A stretch of 64,000 bases of DNA from Brevibacillus sedimenti. GTDB lineage: Bacteria; Bacillota; Bacilli; Brevibacillales; Brevibacillaceae. The stretch is taken from positions 3,287,001 through 3,351,000 of the forward strand of contig NZ_CP064048.1 in NCBI RefSeq assembly GCF_020923495.1, in the 5' to 3' direction. Under the pieces are notes generated by a model. That model had not been told where the DNA came from and did not search any database. It saw only the letters and a program-made list of their open reading frames with translations. Shown piece by piece: positions 25,717 to 34,154 of this stretch; position 1 is the stretch's first letter, and every line of letters begins with the position of its first letter. A program made the position numbers and the translations under genes.

Positions 25717-26757
25717 CTATGCTCGTGCTTTGATGAGTTCTTCAGCGATTTGTACCGTATTCCATGCCGCACCTTTGAGCAAGTTGTCGGAAACGATCCA
25801 CATGTGCAGGCCGCGGGGGTGATGCAGGTCGCGTCTTACCCGCCCAACAAACACGTCCAGCTTGCCAGCTGCATCGGTCGCCAGCGGATAACGCTGCTCT
25901 TCGGGCTGATCCACCAACACGATGCCAGGCGCCTGTTCCAGCAGGGACTTCACTTCGTCCAGGTTGTAGTCCTGTTTCAGCTCCACGTAGACGGCTTCGC
26001 TGTGACCGTAGACGACCGGAATGCGCACGCACGTTGCGGAAACCAGCACACTGTCGTCACCGAGGATCTTTTTGGTCTCGTTGACCATTTTCATCTCCTC
26101 GTAGGTGAAGCCGTTGTCCGTGAACACGTCGATTTGCGGAATGGCGTTAAAGGCGATCGGGTGATGCACCGGCAGCTTGCCGACAGGCAGCACCTTGCAC
26201 TCCGGCTGCTTGCCGTCCAGAACGTCGCGGGTCTGCGTCAACAGCTCCTGAATGGCAGATGCACCCGCGCCGGATACGGCCTGATACGTGGAGACGATGA
26301 TGCGATCTATTCCATATCGATCATACAAGGGTTTCAAAGCGGCTACCATCTGAATCGTCGAGCAGTTCGGATTGGCAATGATCCCCTTGTGCTTGAACGC
26401 GGCCTCCATGTTCACTTCCGGCACGACGAGCGGCACGTCCGGGTCCATTCGAAACGCGCTGGTGTTGTCAATTACCACGGCACCGTGACGCACGGCGTGA
26501 TGAGCCAGTTCCTTGCTGACCGCCCCGCCGGCGCTGAACAAGGCGAAATCCACTCCGGCAAAGCTGTCCGGCGTTGCCTCTTCCACGACGACGTCCTGTC
26601 CCTTGAAGCGGACGGTCTTGCCGGCGGAACGTCCGGAAGCGAGCAGTTTCAACTGCTTGATCGGAAAGTCGCGCTCCTCGAGAATCTTGATCATTTGCTG
26701 TCCGACTGCGCCGGTCGCGCCGACCACAGCGACGGTGTAGGTCAGTTGGTTCGCCAT
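25717..26757 (-). CDS. asd: Aspartate-semialdehyde dehydrogenase
   Basis: A 346-residue NADPH enzyme that reduces aspartyl phosphate to the semialdehyde. The Rossmann motif VVGATGAVGQ is at 11-20; active-site Cys132 is in NPNCSTIQ; the substrate-binding segment VSGAGASAI is present. It follows dpaB and precedes dapG by 11 bases. Confidence 0.96.
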   Translation of the reverse strand: MANQLTYTVAVVGATGAVGQQMIKILEERDFPIKQLKLLASGRSAGKTVRFKGQDVVVEEATPDSFAGVDFALFSAGGAVSKELAHHAVRHGAVVIDNTSAFRMDPDVPLVVPEVNMEAAFKHKGIIANPNCSTIQMVAALKPLYDRYGIDRIIVSTYQAVSGAGASAIQELLTQTRDVLDGKQPECKVLPVGKLPVHHPIAFNAIPQIDVFTDNGFTYEEMKMVNETKKILGDDSVLVSATCVRIPVVYGHSEAVYVELKQDYNLDEVKSLLEQAPGIVLVDQPEEQRYPLATDAAGKLDVFVGRVRRDLHHPRGLHMWIVSDNLLKGAAWNTVQIAEELIKARA

Positions 26758-26789
26758 CTTTTACTCTCCTCCAAATCGCTTTTCAGTTG

Positions 26790-27389
26790 TTACGAATAGT
26801 TGTATCTTTCTATCAACAAGGGTTGCAACTGTCGGCCTTCCAAAGCAGCTTCACACGTCTCCAAGATCAAATCCATGCGGGCGACAAGCGAATTGGGCTT
26901 TTTCTCCGGCGCATCCTGTCCAAACGGAACAAAGTAAATGTTTTTCGCCGCGAGCAGCTTGGCGATGTTGGCTGCATTCAAGCCCAGACCGTCATTGGTG
27001 GAGATGGCAATGACGACCGGACGCAAGTTGCGCATCGTCGCCTTGGCTGCCATCAACACCGGACTGTCGGTGATTGCGTTGGCCAGACGACTGGTCGTGC
27101 TGCCTGTGCAGGGGGCGATCACCATCACGTCCAGCAGCATCGACGGCCCCAGCGGTTCTGCCTCCGGAATCGAAGCGATCAGCGATTCCCCCGTAATCTC
27201 CACCAACTTGCGCTGCCAGCTTTCCGAAGTGCCAAAGCGCGTATCCGTCGTCATGATCGTTTGTGAGACGATCGGGATCACTCTCGCGCCTGCGTCCACC
27301 AGCCGTTTGATCTGCGGCATCGTCTCGTCTAACGTGCAGTGGGAACCGGACAAACCGAAACCAATGGTCTTTCCCTTCAGTTTACTCAT
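26790..27389 (-). CDS. dpaB: Dipicolinate synthase subunit B (SpoVFB)
   Basis: A 199-residue flavoprotein-like subunit of the mother-cell enzyme that oxidises dihydrodipicolinate to dipicolinic acid, the spore core calcium chelator. It begins MSKLKGKTIGFGLSGSHC, typical of the flavoprotein (UbiX-like) fold, and contains APCTGSTTSRLAN. The ATG at 27389 overlaps the dpaA stop by eight bases, so the subunits are translationally coupled. Confidence 0.94.
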   Translation of the reverse strand: MSKLKGKTIGFGLSGSHCTLDETMPQIKRLVDAGARVIPIVSQTIMTTDTRFGTSESWQRKLVEITGESLIASIPEAEPLGPSMLLDVMVIAPCTGSTTSRLANAITDSPVLMAAKATMRNLRPVVIAISTNDGLGLNAANIAKLLAAKNIYFVPFGQDAPEKKPNSLVARMDLILETCEAALEGRQLQPLLIERYNYS

Positions 27390-28284
27390 GTTGACTCCCC
27401 CTGGTGATCGTTTGTTCCGCAATTAGACGAGACAGCGTTTGAGCCATGATCTTTCCGGCGGTCTTCGGTGCGACGATTCCAGGCAATCCGGGAGCGAGCA
27501 GCGCTTTGATGCCTCGTTTTTCTGCATAGCGAAAATCAGTGCCCCCCGGCTTCGACGCCAGGTCCAGGATAAATGCCGTTTGCGGCATCTGGGCAATCAC
27601 TTCCGCTGTGAGGACAAGATGAGGCACGGTGTTGAATATAAAATCGGCATTGGTCACCTGCTGCTTCAATTCGCTGAAATGAAAAGGGGTAAGCCCCATT
27701 TCATAAATGCGTGCCAAGTGTTCCTGACGTCTCGCCCCCACCTTGACGCGGGCGCCCAGCGCATGCAGCGCCCGCGCCATGGACATGCCTGTCCGCCCCA
27801 ATCCGAGCACGATGGCCTGTGATCCGTGAATCGTAATGTCCGTATGTTGAATTGCCATCATCAACGCTCCCTCCACCGTCGGGATGGAATTGTAGATGGC
27901 AACATCATCACGATCTAATAGTTCCACCAGCGTAATCTGCGAGGCTGCCAGCAGTTGTCTCAGATAGGGCTTCGCCATGCCGGTGTACACGACGCAGTGC
28001 TTCTGCAAGCTGGCTGCGTGCTCTTCCAAAAGCCGCAGCGGCTTGGAGCAGAAGATGCTTTCCACGTAACCGTCGTCATCAGTACCGACCACGGGCAAGA
28101 TGAGGGCATCCACGTCTCGCAACACATCGCATGTTAATGGTCTCTTCGTTGCCCCGGTGAAGATGCTTTCCAGGTTGTCAAAGCCAATCAACGTGACGCT
28201 GGCATCCAGTTGTATGCACCGCTTGATGACTTCCAACTGGCGGGCGTCGCCGCCGATAAAGGCAACATGTATGCCCGTTAGCAT
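27382..28284 (-). CDS. dpaA: Dipicolinate synthase subunit A (SpoVFA)
   Basis: The NAD(P)-binding subunit of dipicolinate synthase, 300 residues from the ATG at 28284, which has a GGAAAGGGG ribosome-binding site. An N-terminal substrate domain (MLTGIHVAFIGGDARQLE) is followed by a Rossmann fold with GLGRTGMSMARALHALG. With dpaB it converts the DapA pathway product into dipicolinate during sporulation. The upstream gap should hold a sigma-K promoter, but I could not identify one with confidence. Confidence 0.94.
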   Translation of the reverse strand: MLTGIHVAFIGGDARQLEVIKRCIQLDASVTLIGFDNLESIFTGATKRPLTCDVLRDVDALILPVVGTDDDGYVESIFCSKPLRLLEEHAASLQKHCVVYTGMAKPYLRQLLAASQITLVELLDRDDVAIYNSIPTVEGALMMAIQHTDITIHGSQAIVLGLGRTGMSMARALHALGARVKVGARRQEHLARIYEMGLTPFHFSELKQQVTNADFIFNTVPHLVLTAEVIAQMPQTAFILDLASKPGGTDFRYAEKRGIKALLAPGLPGIVAPKTAGKIMAQTLSRLIAEQTITRGSQHE

Positions 28285-28419
28285 GCTGCGTTCCCCTTTC
28301 CACACATTTTACTGCAATCGATTCGAAACGCAAAGGTTTTTCCGTGTGAAAAAGATAACGGAAATCGTTGCGGTCTACCCCCATCCTATTCGCCGTTTAT
28401 AGGTTCGGTTACACTCACC

Positions 28420-28680
28420 CTACTTTTCAGAGGCTTGCGGCTCTCGTCTGTGCATTTGGATGATCACCATGTCAGGACCGATTTTGACGATCGCCTCCCA
28501 AGGGATCACGATGTCCTCGCGCCGTTTCCCCAAAGCGAAAAAGCCGCCTTGCGGTATGATGATCGAACGGATTTGTCCCGTCTCCGTATTGATCTCCAGA
28601 TCCGCGTCGCCGATCACGCCCAGCCGTTCCCCGTTGTCCAGCCCGATGATCTCCTTGCCGCCAAACTCGCTCAAGCGCAT
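28420..28680 (-). CDS. ymxH: YlmC/YmxH family PRC-barrel protein
   Basis: An 86-residue protein starting MRLSEFGGKEIIGLDNGERLG with an AAAGGGGGAG ribosome-binding site at the right distance. The family (YlmC/YmxH, PRC barrel-like) is common in spore formers and is usually sporulation-associated with unknown activity. It lies between the M16 peptidase gene and dpaA as in B. subtilis (ymxH). Confidence 0.88.
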   Translation of the reverse strand: MRLSEFGGKEIIGLDNGERLGVIGDADLEINTETGQIRSIIIPQGGFFALGKRREDIVIPWEAIVKIGPDMVIIQMHRREPQASEK

Positions 28681-28773
28681 GCCGTCTCCCCCTTTGTTCC
28701 GAACCGCCGCAGTCATTCGCCGGCAGATCTTTCCCGTGTTTGGGCACCAGCCCGTCATCACCATGCTTATACG

Positions 28774-28801
28774 AAAAAATCCGGCCTATGCCGGATTTTT
28801 T
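28774..28801 (-). terminator. Terminator after the M16 peptidase gene
   Basis: Perfect stem AAAAATCCGGC/GCCGGATTTTT (28775-28785, 28790-28800), strong in both orientations. It ends the mlpA-type transcript before ymxH. Confidence 0.88.
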
Positions 28802-28812
28802 GTCCTCCCTTT

Positions 28813-30066
28813 CTACAGGAGAATATCGCTTTTCACATTGGCCGGGAAACCGTCCAGCGGGCTCACCATCGCCAGCGCCAGTTTGGAGCGGAACAATTCG
28901 CGTGCCACGGCGTGGACCGACTCATGGGAGACGCGGTCGATCTTGGCGAGAATCTCATCCAGTGTGAGGTGGCGCCCCAGCAGCAGCTCGTTTTTGCCCA
29001 GCCGGCTCATGCGGCTGTTGGTGCTTTCCAGGCTGAGCATCAGGCTGCCCTTCAACTGCTCCTTGCCCTTGTTCAGTTCCTTGTCGGTAATGCCGTTTTC
29101 AGCAACGTCCCGCAGCACGTGGGCGACGATGTCAAAGACTTGCCCGACCTGCTCCGGCGCCGTCCCGGTGTAAATCGTGAAGGTACCCGTCTCTTTGTAT
29201 GAAGAGTGGTACGAATAGACGGAGTACGCAAGCCCGCGTTCTTCGCGGATTTCCTGGAACAGCTGGGAGCTCATGCTGCCGCCGAGCACGTTGTTGAGCA
29301 GAATGAGCGAGTATATCTCCTCGTGTCCGACCGGATAACCAGGCAGCGAAATGCACAGGTGCGCCTGCTCCGTGGCCTTGTGCTGCGCTAACGCGTTGGC
29401 CGCGAACACAGGTTGGGCCACGTCCATTTGCTGGGCATGACGCTGAAACGCAGAGAAGCGCCGTTTGATTTCTTCGATCAGGGAGTCGTCAAAATTGCCC
29501 GCCACCGTCACCACAGTATTGGTCGGCAAATAACGACGTTCAATGTAATTGATCAAATCGTCACGTTTGAGCGCTCGCAGCACCTCTTCCGTGCCGAGAA
29601 TGGGGGACCCCAGCGGATGGTCAGCGAAGCTGGCGCGGGCAATCAGATCATGCACCAGATCGTCCGGGGTATCCTCGTACATGCTGATCTCTTCGATCAC
29701 CACGTTTTTTTCCTTTTCCAGCTCCTCCTCGTCAAATACGGAGTGAAAGTACATGTCCGCCAACACGTCAAGCGCTATCGGGGCATGCTGGTCCAGCACC
29801 CGCGCGTAGTAGCAGGTGTACTCCTTGGAGGTAAAGGCATTCACATTGCCGCCAATTTCGTCAAAGGTTTCGGCAATTTCCTTTGCCGAACGGGATGTGG
29901 TCCCCTTGAAAAACATGTGTTCCAGAAAATGGGAAATGCCGTTGTCCTGTTTTGTTTCGTATTTGGAGCCGGTCCCCACCCAGATGCCCAGTGCAACGGA
30001 ACGCACGGAAGGAATCTTCTCCGTCACGATCCGCAGACCGTTTTCACATGTATGCCGTTGAATCAC
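28813..30066 (-). CDS. mlpA: M16 family zinc peptidase (MlpA/YmxG)
   Basis: About 417 residues from GTG at 30066, which follows GAGGAGG and gives the family start MIQRHTCENGLRIV; further upstream in-frame codons are not conserved. The inverted zinc motif HFLEH is at 46-50 (GISHFLEHMFFKG) and the downstream M16 C-terminal domain is complete (REERGLAYSVYSYHSSY). In B. subtilis this single-chain mitochondrial-processing-peptidase-like protein lies between ylxY and ymxH. It has its own promoter here. Confidence 0.93.
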   Translation of the reverse strand: MIQRHTCENGLRIVTEKIPSVRSVALGIWVGTGSKYETKQDNGISHFLEHMFFKGTTSRSAKEIAETFDEIGGNVNAFTSKEYTCYYARVLDQHAPIALDVLADMYFHSVFDEEELEKEKNVVIEEISMYEDTPDDLVHDLIARASFADHPLGSPILGTEEVLRALKRDDLINYIERRYLPTNTVVTVAGNFDDSLIEEIKRRFSAFQRHAQQMDVAQPVFAANALAQHKATEQAHLCISLPGYPVGHEEIYSLILLNNVLGGSMSSQLFQEIREERGLAYSVYSYHSSYKETGTFTIYTGTAPEQVGQVFDIVAHVLRDVAENGITDKELNKGKEQLKGSLMLSLESTNSRMSRLGKNELLLGRHLTLDEILAKIDRVSHESVHAVARELFRSKLALAMVSPLDGFPANVKSDILL

Positions 30067-30130
30067 ACAAATCCTCCTCGGTTGTCTATCTGTCTCTATC
30101 CGCTTCGGGACTCTCTTGTAAACACGTCTA

Positions 30131-30159
30131 ACTATAGCAAAATTCCCTTGACTCCACAA
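30131..30159 (-). promoter_or_regulatory. Sigma-A promoter of the M16 peptidase gene
   Basis: TATAGT -10 with extended TGC (30131-30136) and TTGTGG -35 (30154-30159), spacing 17, in the gap after ylxY. Confidence 0.65.
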
Positions 30160-30184
30160 TAAATGATCCCATTGTCTTGCACTT

Positions 30185-31153
30185 TCAGGGCAAGCGCCGG
30201 CTGGAAATCACTCCAGAAACGGTGGTGGGGACCAATCCCTTTTGCTTCGCCATCCTGATCAACGTATCCAGCCCTGCTGCCGTGGGCGCGGTCGGGTGCA
30301 TCAGAACCAGTACTCCGTTGCCCATTTTGGGCTCGATCCGCCGAATCAGCACGTCGACCGACGGCTTTTGCCAGTCAACCGTGTCCGCTGTCCAGAGGAT
30401 GGTCGTCATCTGGAAGTCGTGGCGGGCGATGTCGACGACCGCTTGATTGAACGCACCGGAGGGAGGGGCAAACAGCACAGGTGTTACCCCTAGTGTATGG
30501 CGGATCACCTCCTGTGTGTGGCCGATTTCCTGGCGAATGCGCTCACGGCCCAACCGGCTCATGTCGGGGTGGGAGTATGCGTGGTTGCCGATCTCGTGAC
30601 CCCGGGCAGCAATCTTTTTCGCCCATTCCGGGAAGCGTTTGACCCACGACCCGTCCAGGAAAAACGTGGTCTTCACCCCGTGTTTGTCCAGCGTGTCCAG
30701 GATGGTATCGAGATACTCGTTGCCCCAGGCAACATTGATCATAAACGAAATGGCCGGCTTTTTTTCGTTCCCCCGGTAAACGGGGTGCGCACCCAATTGT
30801 TCCAGCGTGACCGCCGGAGGGACCTCCTTGTACACCAGCGACTCCGGGCCTGGCGTGCGGGACCGCTTCATGTTGGCCAGGGATGCCTCGACGTCCACGA
30901 CGCGTCCGTTGTAACCGGGAATCGCTTTCCAGATGGGGTCGATCCGGGCATTGATCGGTGCCTCTTCCCGTCCCTGTTTCCACTGATCGATCAGGGCGCG
31001 CAGCCGTTCATCCCCTTCCAGGGAAAGCGCTGCCTGCACGGTCTGGCGCTTGACCGTGTCAACGTACTGATCGATCGGACCGTTGCTGAGAACAAAGAAC
31101 AGGAGGACCGCACCCCCTCCCATAAACCACAAGCGTTTTGCCTTTTGACCCAT
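30185..31153 (-). CDS. ylxY: Polysaccharide deacetylase-like protein YlxY
   Basis: A 322-residue membrane-anchored (signal-anchor at about 6-25, GGGAVLLFFVLSNG) protein with a NodB-homology domain from about residue 155. The metal-binding HxxxHPDM-type motif is present as NHAYSHPDM, and FFLDGSWVKRFP is typical. The first NodB motif, normally TFDDGP with the catalytic Asp, reads MINVAWGNEY, so the catalytic base is missing and activity is doubtful. The start at 31153 has a GGAAGGGGG ribosome-binding site. Order pnp-ylxY-mlpA is conserved; the B. subtilis protein is sporulation-associated. Confidence 0.88.
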   Translation of the reverse strand: MGQKAKRLWFMGGGAVLLFFVLSNGPIDQYVDTVKRQTVQAALSLEGDERLRALIDQWKQGREEAPINARIDPIWKAIPGYNGRVVDVEASLANMKRSRTPGPESLVYKEVPPAVTLEQLGAHPVYRGNEKKPAISFMINVAWGNEYLDTILDTLDKHGVKTTFFLDGSWVKRFPEWAKKIAARGHEIGNHAYSHPDMSRLGRERIRQEIGHTQEVIRHTLGVTPVLFAPPSGAFNQAVVDIARHDFQMTTILWTADTVDWQKPSVDVLIRRIEPKMGNGVLVLMHPTAPTAAGLDTLIRMAKQKGLVPTTVSGVISSRRLP

Positions 31154-31229
31154 GAGGGTTGCCCCCTTCCTTCTCTGCCGTACAACCTTTCTTTGTCCAG
31201 TGTATGTATGGAGAAAAACGGTTAGACGA

Positions 31230-31260
31230 AAAAAGAACATCCCTGTCAAAACAGAGATGT
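31230..31260 (-). terminator. Second hairpin after pnp
   Basis: Stem ACATCCCTGT/ACAGAGATGT (31237-31246, 31251-31260; one mismatch) with TTCTTTTTTCG following on the minus strand. It backs up the stem at 31306-31350. Confidence 0.7.
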
Positions 31261-31305
31261 CCGTGTGCAGACGACGTGGTTGGCAAAACGCAAAACGCAA
31301 AAAGA

Positions 31306-31350
31306 AAAAGCTTCCGTACGCGAAGATACCTTCGAGTGACGAAGCCTTTT
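31306..31350 (-). terminator. Terminator after pnp
   Basis: Outer arms AAAAGCTTC and GAAGCCTTTT with an inner CGAAG/CTTCG stem, followed on the minus strand by TTTTTCTTTTTG. It starts ten bases past the pnp stop. Confidence 0.75.
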
Positions 31351-31359
31351 GCTTGTAAG

Positions 31360-33495
31360 TTATTCTGCTTTAGCAGCCGCACGCTGTGCCGCCTGTTCCT
31401 TCAGCACGGCCTTGCGGGACAGGTTGATCCGGCCCTGGTCGTCAATTTCCGTAACCTTGACGAGCACTTTGTCGCCGATGGAGACGACATCTTCGGTCTT
31501 GGCGACCCGTTCTTCCGCCAGTTGGGAAATGTGGCAGAGACCTTCCTTGCCGGCAAACAGTTCGATGAACGCCCCGTATTTTTCCACGCGCTTCACGGTG
31601 CCCAGATAGGTCTGGCCAACGGTTACCTCGCGAACCAGGTCTTCGATGATCTGTTTCGCACGCAGGTTGGCTTCCTGATCGACCGAGGCGATGTAGATGC
31701 GACCATCTTGTTCGATGTCGATTTTGACGCCCGTTTCGTCGATGATCTTGTTGATGACGCGTCCTTGGGGACCGATCACTTCGCGGATCTTGTCCGGATT
31801 GATCTGCATCGTGATAATCTTCGGCGCGTATGGAGAAAGCTGCGGCCGCGGTGCGGAGATCGTTTCCATCATGTGCTTGAGAATCACGAGCCGTCCTTCG
31901 CGAGCCTGTTCCAGCGCCTGCTGCAGAATCTCCCGGTTGATGCCGGAAATCTTGATGTCCATCTGAATGGCGGTAACCCCTTTTTCCGTACCGGCCACCT
32001 TGAAGTCCATGTCGCCGAGATGGTCTTCCATGCCCTGGATGTCAGTCAGGATGGAGAAGGTCTTGCCGTCGTTGCCCATGATCAGCCCCATCGCGATACC
32101 GGCAACCGGCGCCTTGATCGGCACGCCTGCATCCATCAGAGCCAACACGCTGGCGCAAATCGATGCCTGGGAGGTGGAACCGTTGGATTCGATCACCTCG
32201 GAAACAAGCCGGATGGTATACGGGAACTCGCTCTCAGACGGGATGATCGGTTCGATCGCCCGCTCGCCCAGCGCTCCGTGCCCGATTTCGCGGCGTCCCG
32301 GTGCCCGCAACGGACGTGCTTCCCCTACACTGTACGGCGGGAAATTGTAGTGGTGCATGAAGCGTTTGGACTCTTCCAGACCCAATCCGTCCAGGATCTG
32401 CACATCCCCTAGCGCACCGAGCGTACATACGCTGAGCGCTTGCGTTTGGCCCCGTGTGAACAGCCCGGAACCGTGCGTGCGAGGCAGCAGGCCCACTTCG
32501 CTGGACAGCGGACGAATTTCGTTGAGGGCCCGTCCATCCGGCCGGATTTTCTCCTCGGTGATCAGGCGGCGCACTTCTTCCTTGACGATGTTGTGCAGCA
32601 CCTCGTTGATCATCGCTTCCTGCTCCGGATACGTCTCCGGATTGAGCTCGGCAAAGTGCTGACGCGTTTCTTCCTTAATTGCGTCAATTGCGTCGTAGCG
32701 CGCCTGCTTCTCCTCGATGCGGATCGCTTCCTTCAACCGGGCTTCGGCATAGCTGCGGACAGCCTGGTCAATCTCCGGGTCCACTTCATGCAGCACGACT
32801 TCCATTTTTTCCTTGCCGATCTCGGCGACGATCTGATCCTGGAATGCGACCAGTTCCTTGATGACCTCGTGACCGGTCATGATCGCTTCCAGCATCACTT
32901 CTTCCGGCACCTGGTCGGCTCCCGCTTCCACCATGTTGATGGCGTCGCGCGTACCGGCCACGACCAGATGAATGTCGCTCTTTTCCATCTGTTCGACGGT
33001 CGGGTTGATCACGAACTGGCCGTCTACGCGCCCGACGATCACGCCGGCAATGGGGCCGTTAAACGGAATTTCCGATACGCACAGCGCAGCCGACGTACCG
33101 ATCATCGCAGCGATCTCCGGCGAGCAGTCCTGGTCAACGGACAGCACCGTGTTTACCACCTGGACTTCATTGCGGAACCCCTCGGGGAACAACGGACGAA
33201 TCGGACGGTCAATCAGGCGGCTGGCCAAAATCGCCTTTTCGCTGGGACGTCCCTCCCGTTTGATAAACCCTCCGGGAATTTTCCCGACTGCATACAGGCG
33301 CTCCTCGTAGTTGACGGTCAGCGGGAAAAAGTCAATCGGCTTTGCTTCCTTGGATACCGTCACAGCGGAGAGAATCGCCGTATCGCCGTACCGAACCAAA
33401 ACCGAACCTTGTGCCTGCTTGGCCATCTTGCCGAATTCCAGCGTCAGTTTGCGGCCTGCCAGGTCAAAGTCGTATGTACGGTATTGTTGCTCCAT
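31360..33495 (-). CDS. pnp: Polyribonucleotide nucleotidyltransferase (PNPase)
   Basis: A 711-residue phosphorolytic 3'-5' exoribonuclease of mRNA decay. Two RNase PH domains are visible ([26 protein letters not shown] in parts near 80-105, and [25 protein letters not shown]-type sequence near 325), then KH (about 555-615: [17 protein letters not shown]) and S1 (about 622-690: [18 protein letters not shown]). The catalytic segment [18 protein letters not shown] is present. The gene follows rpsO after a terminator and a structured leader. Confidence 0.97.
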   Translation of the reverse strand: MEQQYRTYDFDLAGRKLTLEFGKMAKQAQGSVLVRYGDTAILSAVTVSKEAKPIDFFPLTVNYEERLYAVGKIPGGFIKREGRPSEKAILASRLIDRPIRPLFPEGFRNEVQVVNTVLSVDQDCSPEIAAMIGTSAALCVSEIPFNGPIAGVIVGRVDGQFVINPTVEQMEKSDIHLVVAGTRDAINMVEAGADQVPEEVMLEAIMTGHEVIKELVAFQDQIVAEIGKEKMEVVLHEVDPEIDQAVRSYAEARLKEAIRIEEKQARYDAIDAIKEETRQHFAELNPETYPEQEAMINEVLHNIVKEEVRRLITEEKIRPDGRALNEIRPLSSEVGLLPRTHGSGLFTRGQTQALSVCTLGALGDVQILDGLGLEESKRFMHHYNFPPYSVGEARPLRAPGRREIGHGALGERAIEPIIPSESEFPYTIRLVSEVIESNGSTSQASICASVLALMDAGVPIKAPVAGIAMGLIMGNDGKTFSILTDIQGMEDHLGDMDFKVAGTEKGVTAIQMDIKISGINREILQQALEQAREGRLVILKHMMETISAPRPQLSPYAPKIITMQINPDKIREVIGPQGRVINKIIDETGVKIDIEQDGRIYIASVDQEANLRAKQIIEDLVREVTVGQTYLGTVKRVEKYGAFIELFAGKEGLCHISQLAEERVAKTEDVVSIGDKVLVKVTEIDDQGRINLSRKAVLKEQAAQRAAAKAE

Positions 33496-33620
33496 GTTGC
33501 TAGCAGTCCTCCTTCACGACGTAGTGACACGTATACAATCTTTTTCTACCTATATGTATTATTTCCTGCCTGTTTGAAAATTAAATGGCACCCTGTGCCA
33601 GTTGCACGGGAAGAATGGAG

Positions 33621-33699
33621 TTTCGCCAGCGGTCGCCGGGCGCAGGATCGCCGAGAAGCAACTGGTCTGCAGCTCGTAACGTCACCCCGCTGGCGGAAA
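33621..33699 (-). promoter_or_regulatory. Structured leader upstream of pnp
   Basis: Between the rpsO terminator and pnp (256 bases without a gene) the arms TTTCGCCAGCGG (33621-33632) and CCGCTGGCGGAAA (33687-33699) pair over 12 bp with one bulged G and enclose about 54 bases with further short complementarities. A smaller hairpin TGGCAC/GTGCCA (33586-33600) with a T-rich tail follows on the minus strand and could act as a weak attenuator. No clear sigma-A promoter was found. Confidence 0.4.
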
Positions 33700-33715
33700 G
33701 AGGCGCAGACAGCAG

Positions 33716-33738
33716 AAAAAGCGGGATGAACCCGCTTT
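33716..33738 (-). terminator. Terminator after rpsO
   Basis: Stem AAAGCGGG/CCCGCTTT (33718-33725, 33731-33738) followed on the minus strand by TTTTTCTGC. Confidence 0.75.
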
Positions 33739-33751
33739 CCAACTGATGTCA

Positions 33752-34021
33752 TTAGCGACGCAGACCGAGACGGTCAATCAGTACGCGATAGCGCTGAATG
33801 TCCGTTTCTTTCAGGTAGTTCAACAGATTGCGGCGCTGACCAACCATCTTCAGCAGACCACGACGGCTGTGGTGGTCTTTCTTGTGAACGCGCAGATGTT
33901 CGTTCAGGTTGTTGATGTTTTCGGTCAGGATAGCGATCTGAACTTCCGGAGAACCAGTGTCGTTCTCATGCGTGCGGAACTCTTGAATCAGTTGAGCTTT
34001 GCGTTCTTGAGACAGTGCCAT
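33752..34021 (-). CDS. rpsO: 30S ribosomal protein S15
   Basis: An 89-residue primary 16S rRNA-binding protein of the 30S platform. The sequence contains the family hallmarks [18 protein letters not shown] and [19 protein letters not shown]. Two ATG codons stand in tandem (34024 and 34021); the second gives the usual length. The leader can pair over the region next to the ribosome-binding site, in keeping with S15 autoregulation. Confidence 0.97.
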   Translation of the reverse strand: MALSQERKAQLIQEFRTHENDTGSPEVQIAILTENINNLNEHLRVHKKDHHSRRGLLKMVGQRRNLLNYLKETDIQRYRVLIDRLGLRR

Positions 34022-34025
34022 CATG

Positions 34026-34110
34026 ACTCACCTCCCTCTTGTCTATCCCCGTCAGCCGAGTCTGCCGCCGGTGAGTGTCGGACAGCCAAGCTGCGGTTAT
34101 CTGTACAACG
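34026..34110 (-). promoter_or_regulatory. rpsO 5' leader, candidate S15 autoregulatory element
   Basis: The roughly 85-base leader contains ACTCACC (minus strand, 34070-34076) that is perfectly complementary to GGTGAGT (34026-34032), the sequence at and just after the Shine-Dalgarno. Between them are GC-rich stretches that can form inner stems. Formation of the long-range helix would hide the ribosome-binding site. S15 mRNA leaders that bind S15 are established in Bacillales; the match here is by arrangement, not by a covariance model. Confidence 0.5.
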
Positions 34111-34116
34111 TTTTGA

Positions 34117-34145
34117 ATTATAGCATACCGCTCATGGAAAAGCAA
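34117..34145 (-). promoter_or_regulatory. rpsO promoter
   Basis: Extended -10 TATGCTATAAT (TATAAT at 34117-34122) with TTGCTT -35 (34140-34145) at 17 bases on the minus strand. It lies in the 60 bases between the ribF stop region and the leader. Confidence 0.7.
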
Positions 34146-34154
34146 AGAAAAGAT

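Noticed and set aside
28285-28419. Sigma-K promoter before dpaA
   Set aside because: Expected from the biology, but no AC/CATA-N3-TA pair at proper spacing was found.
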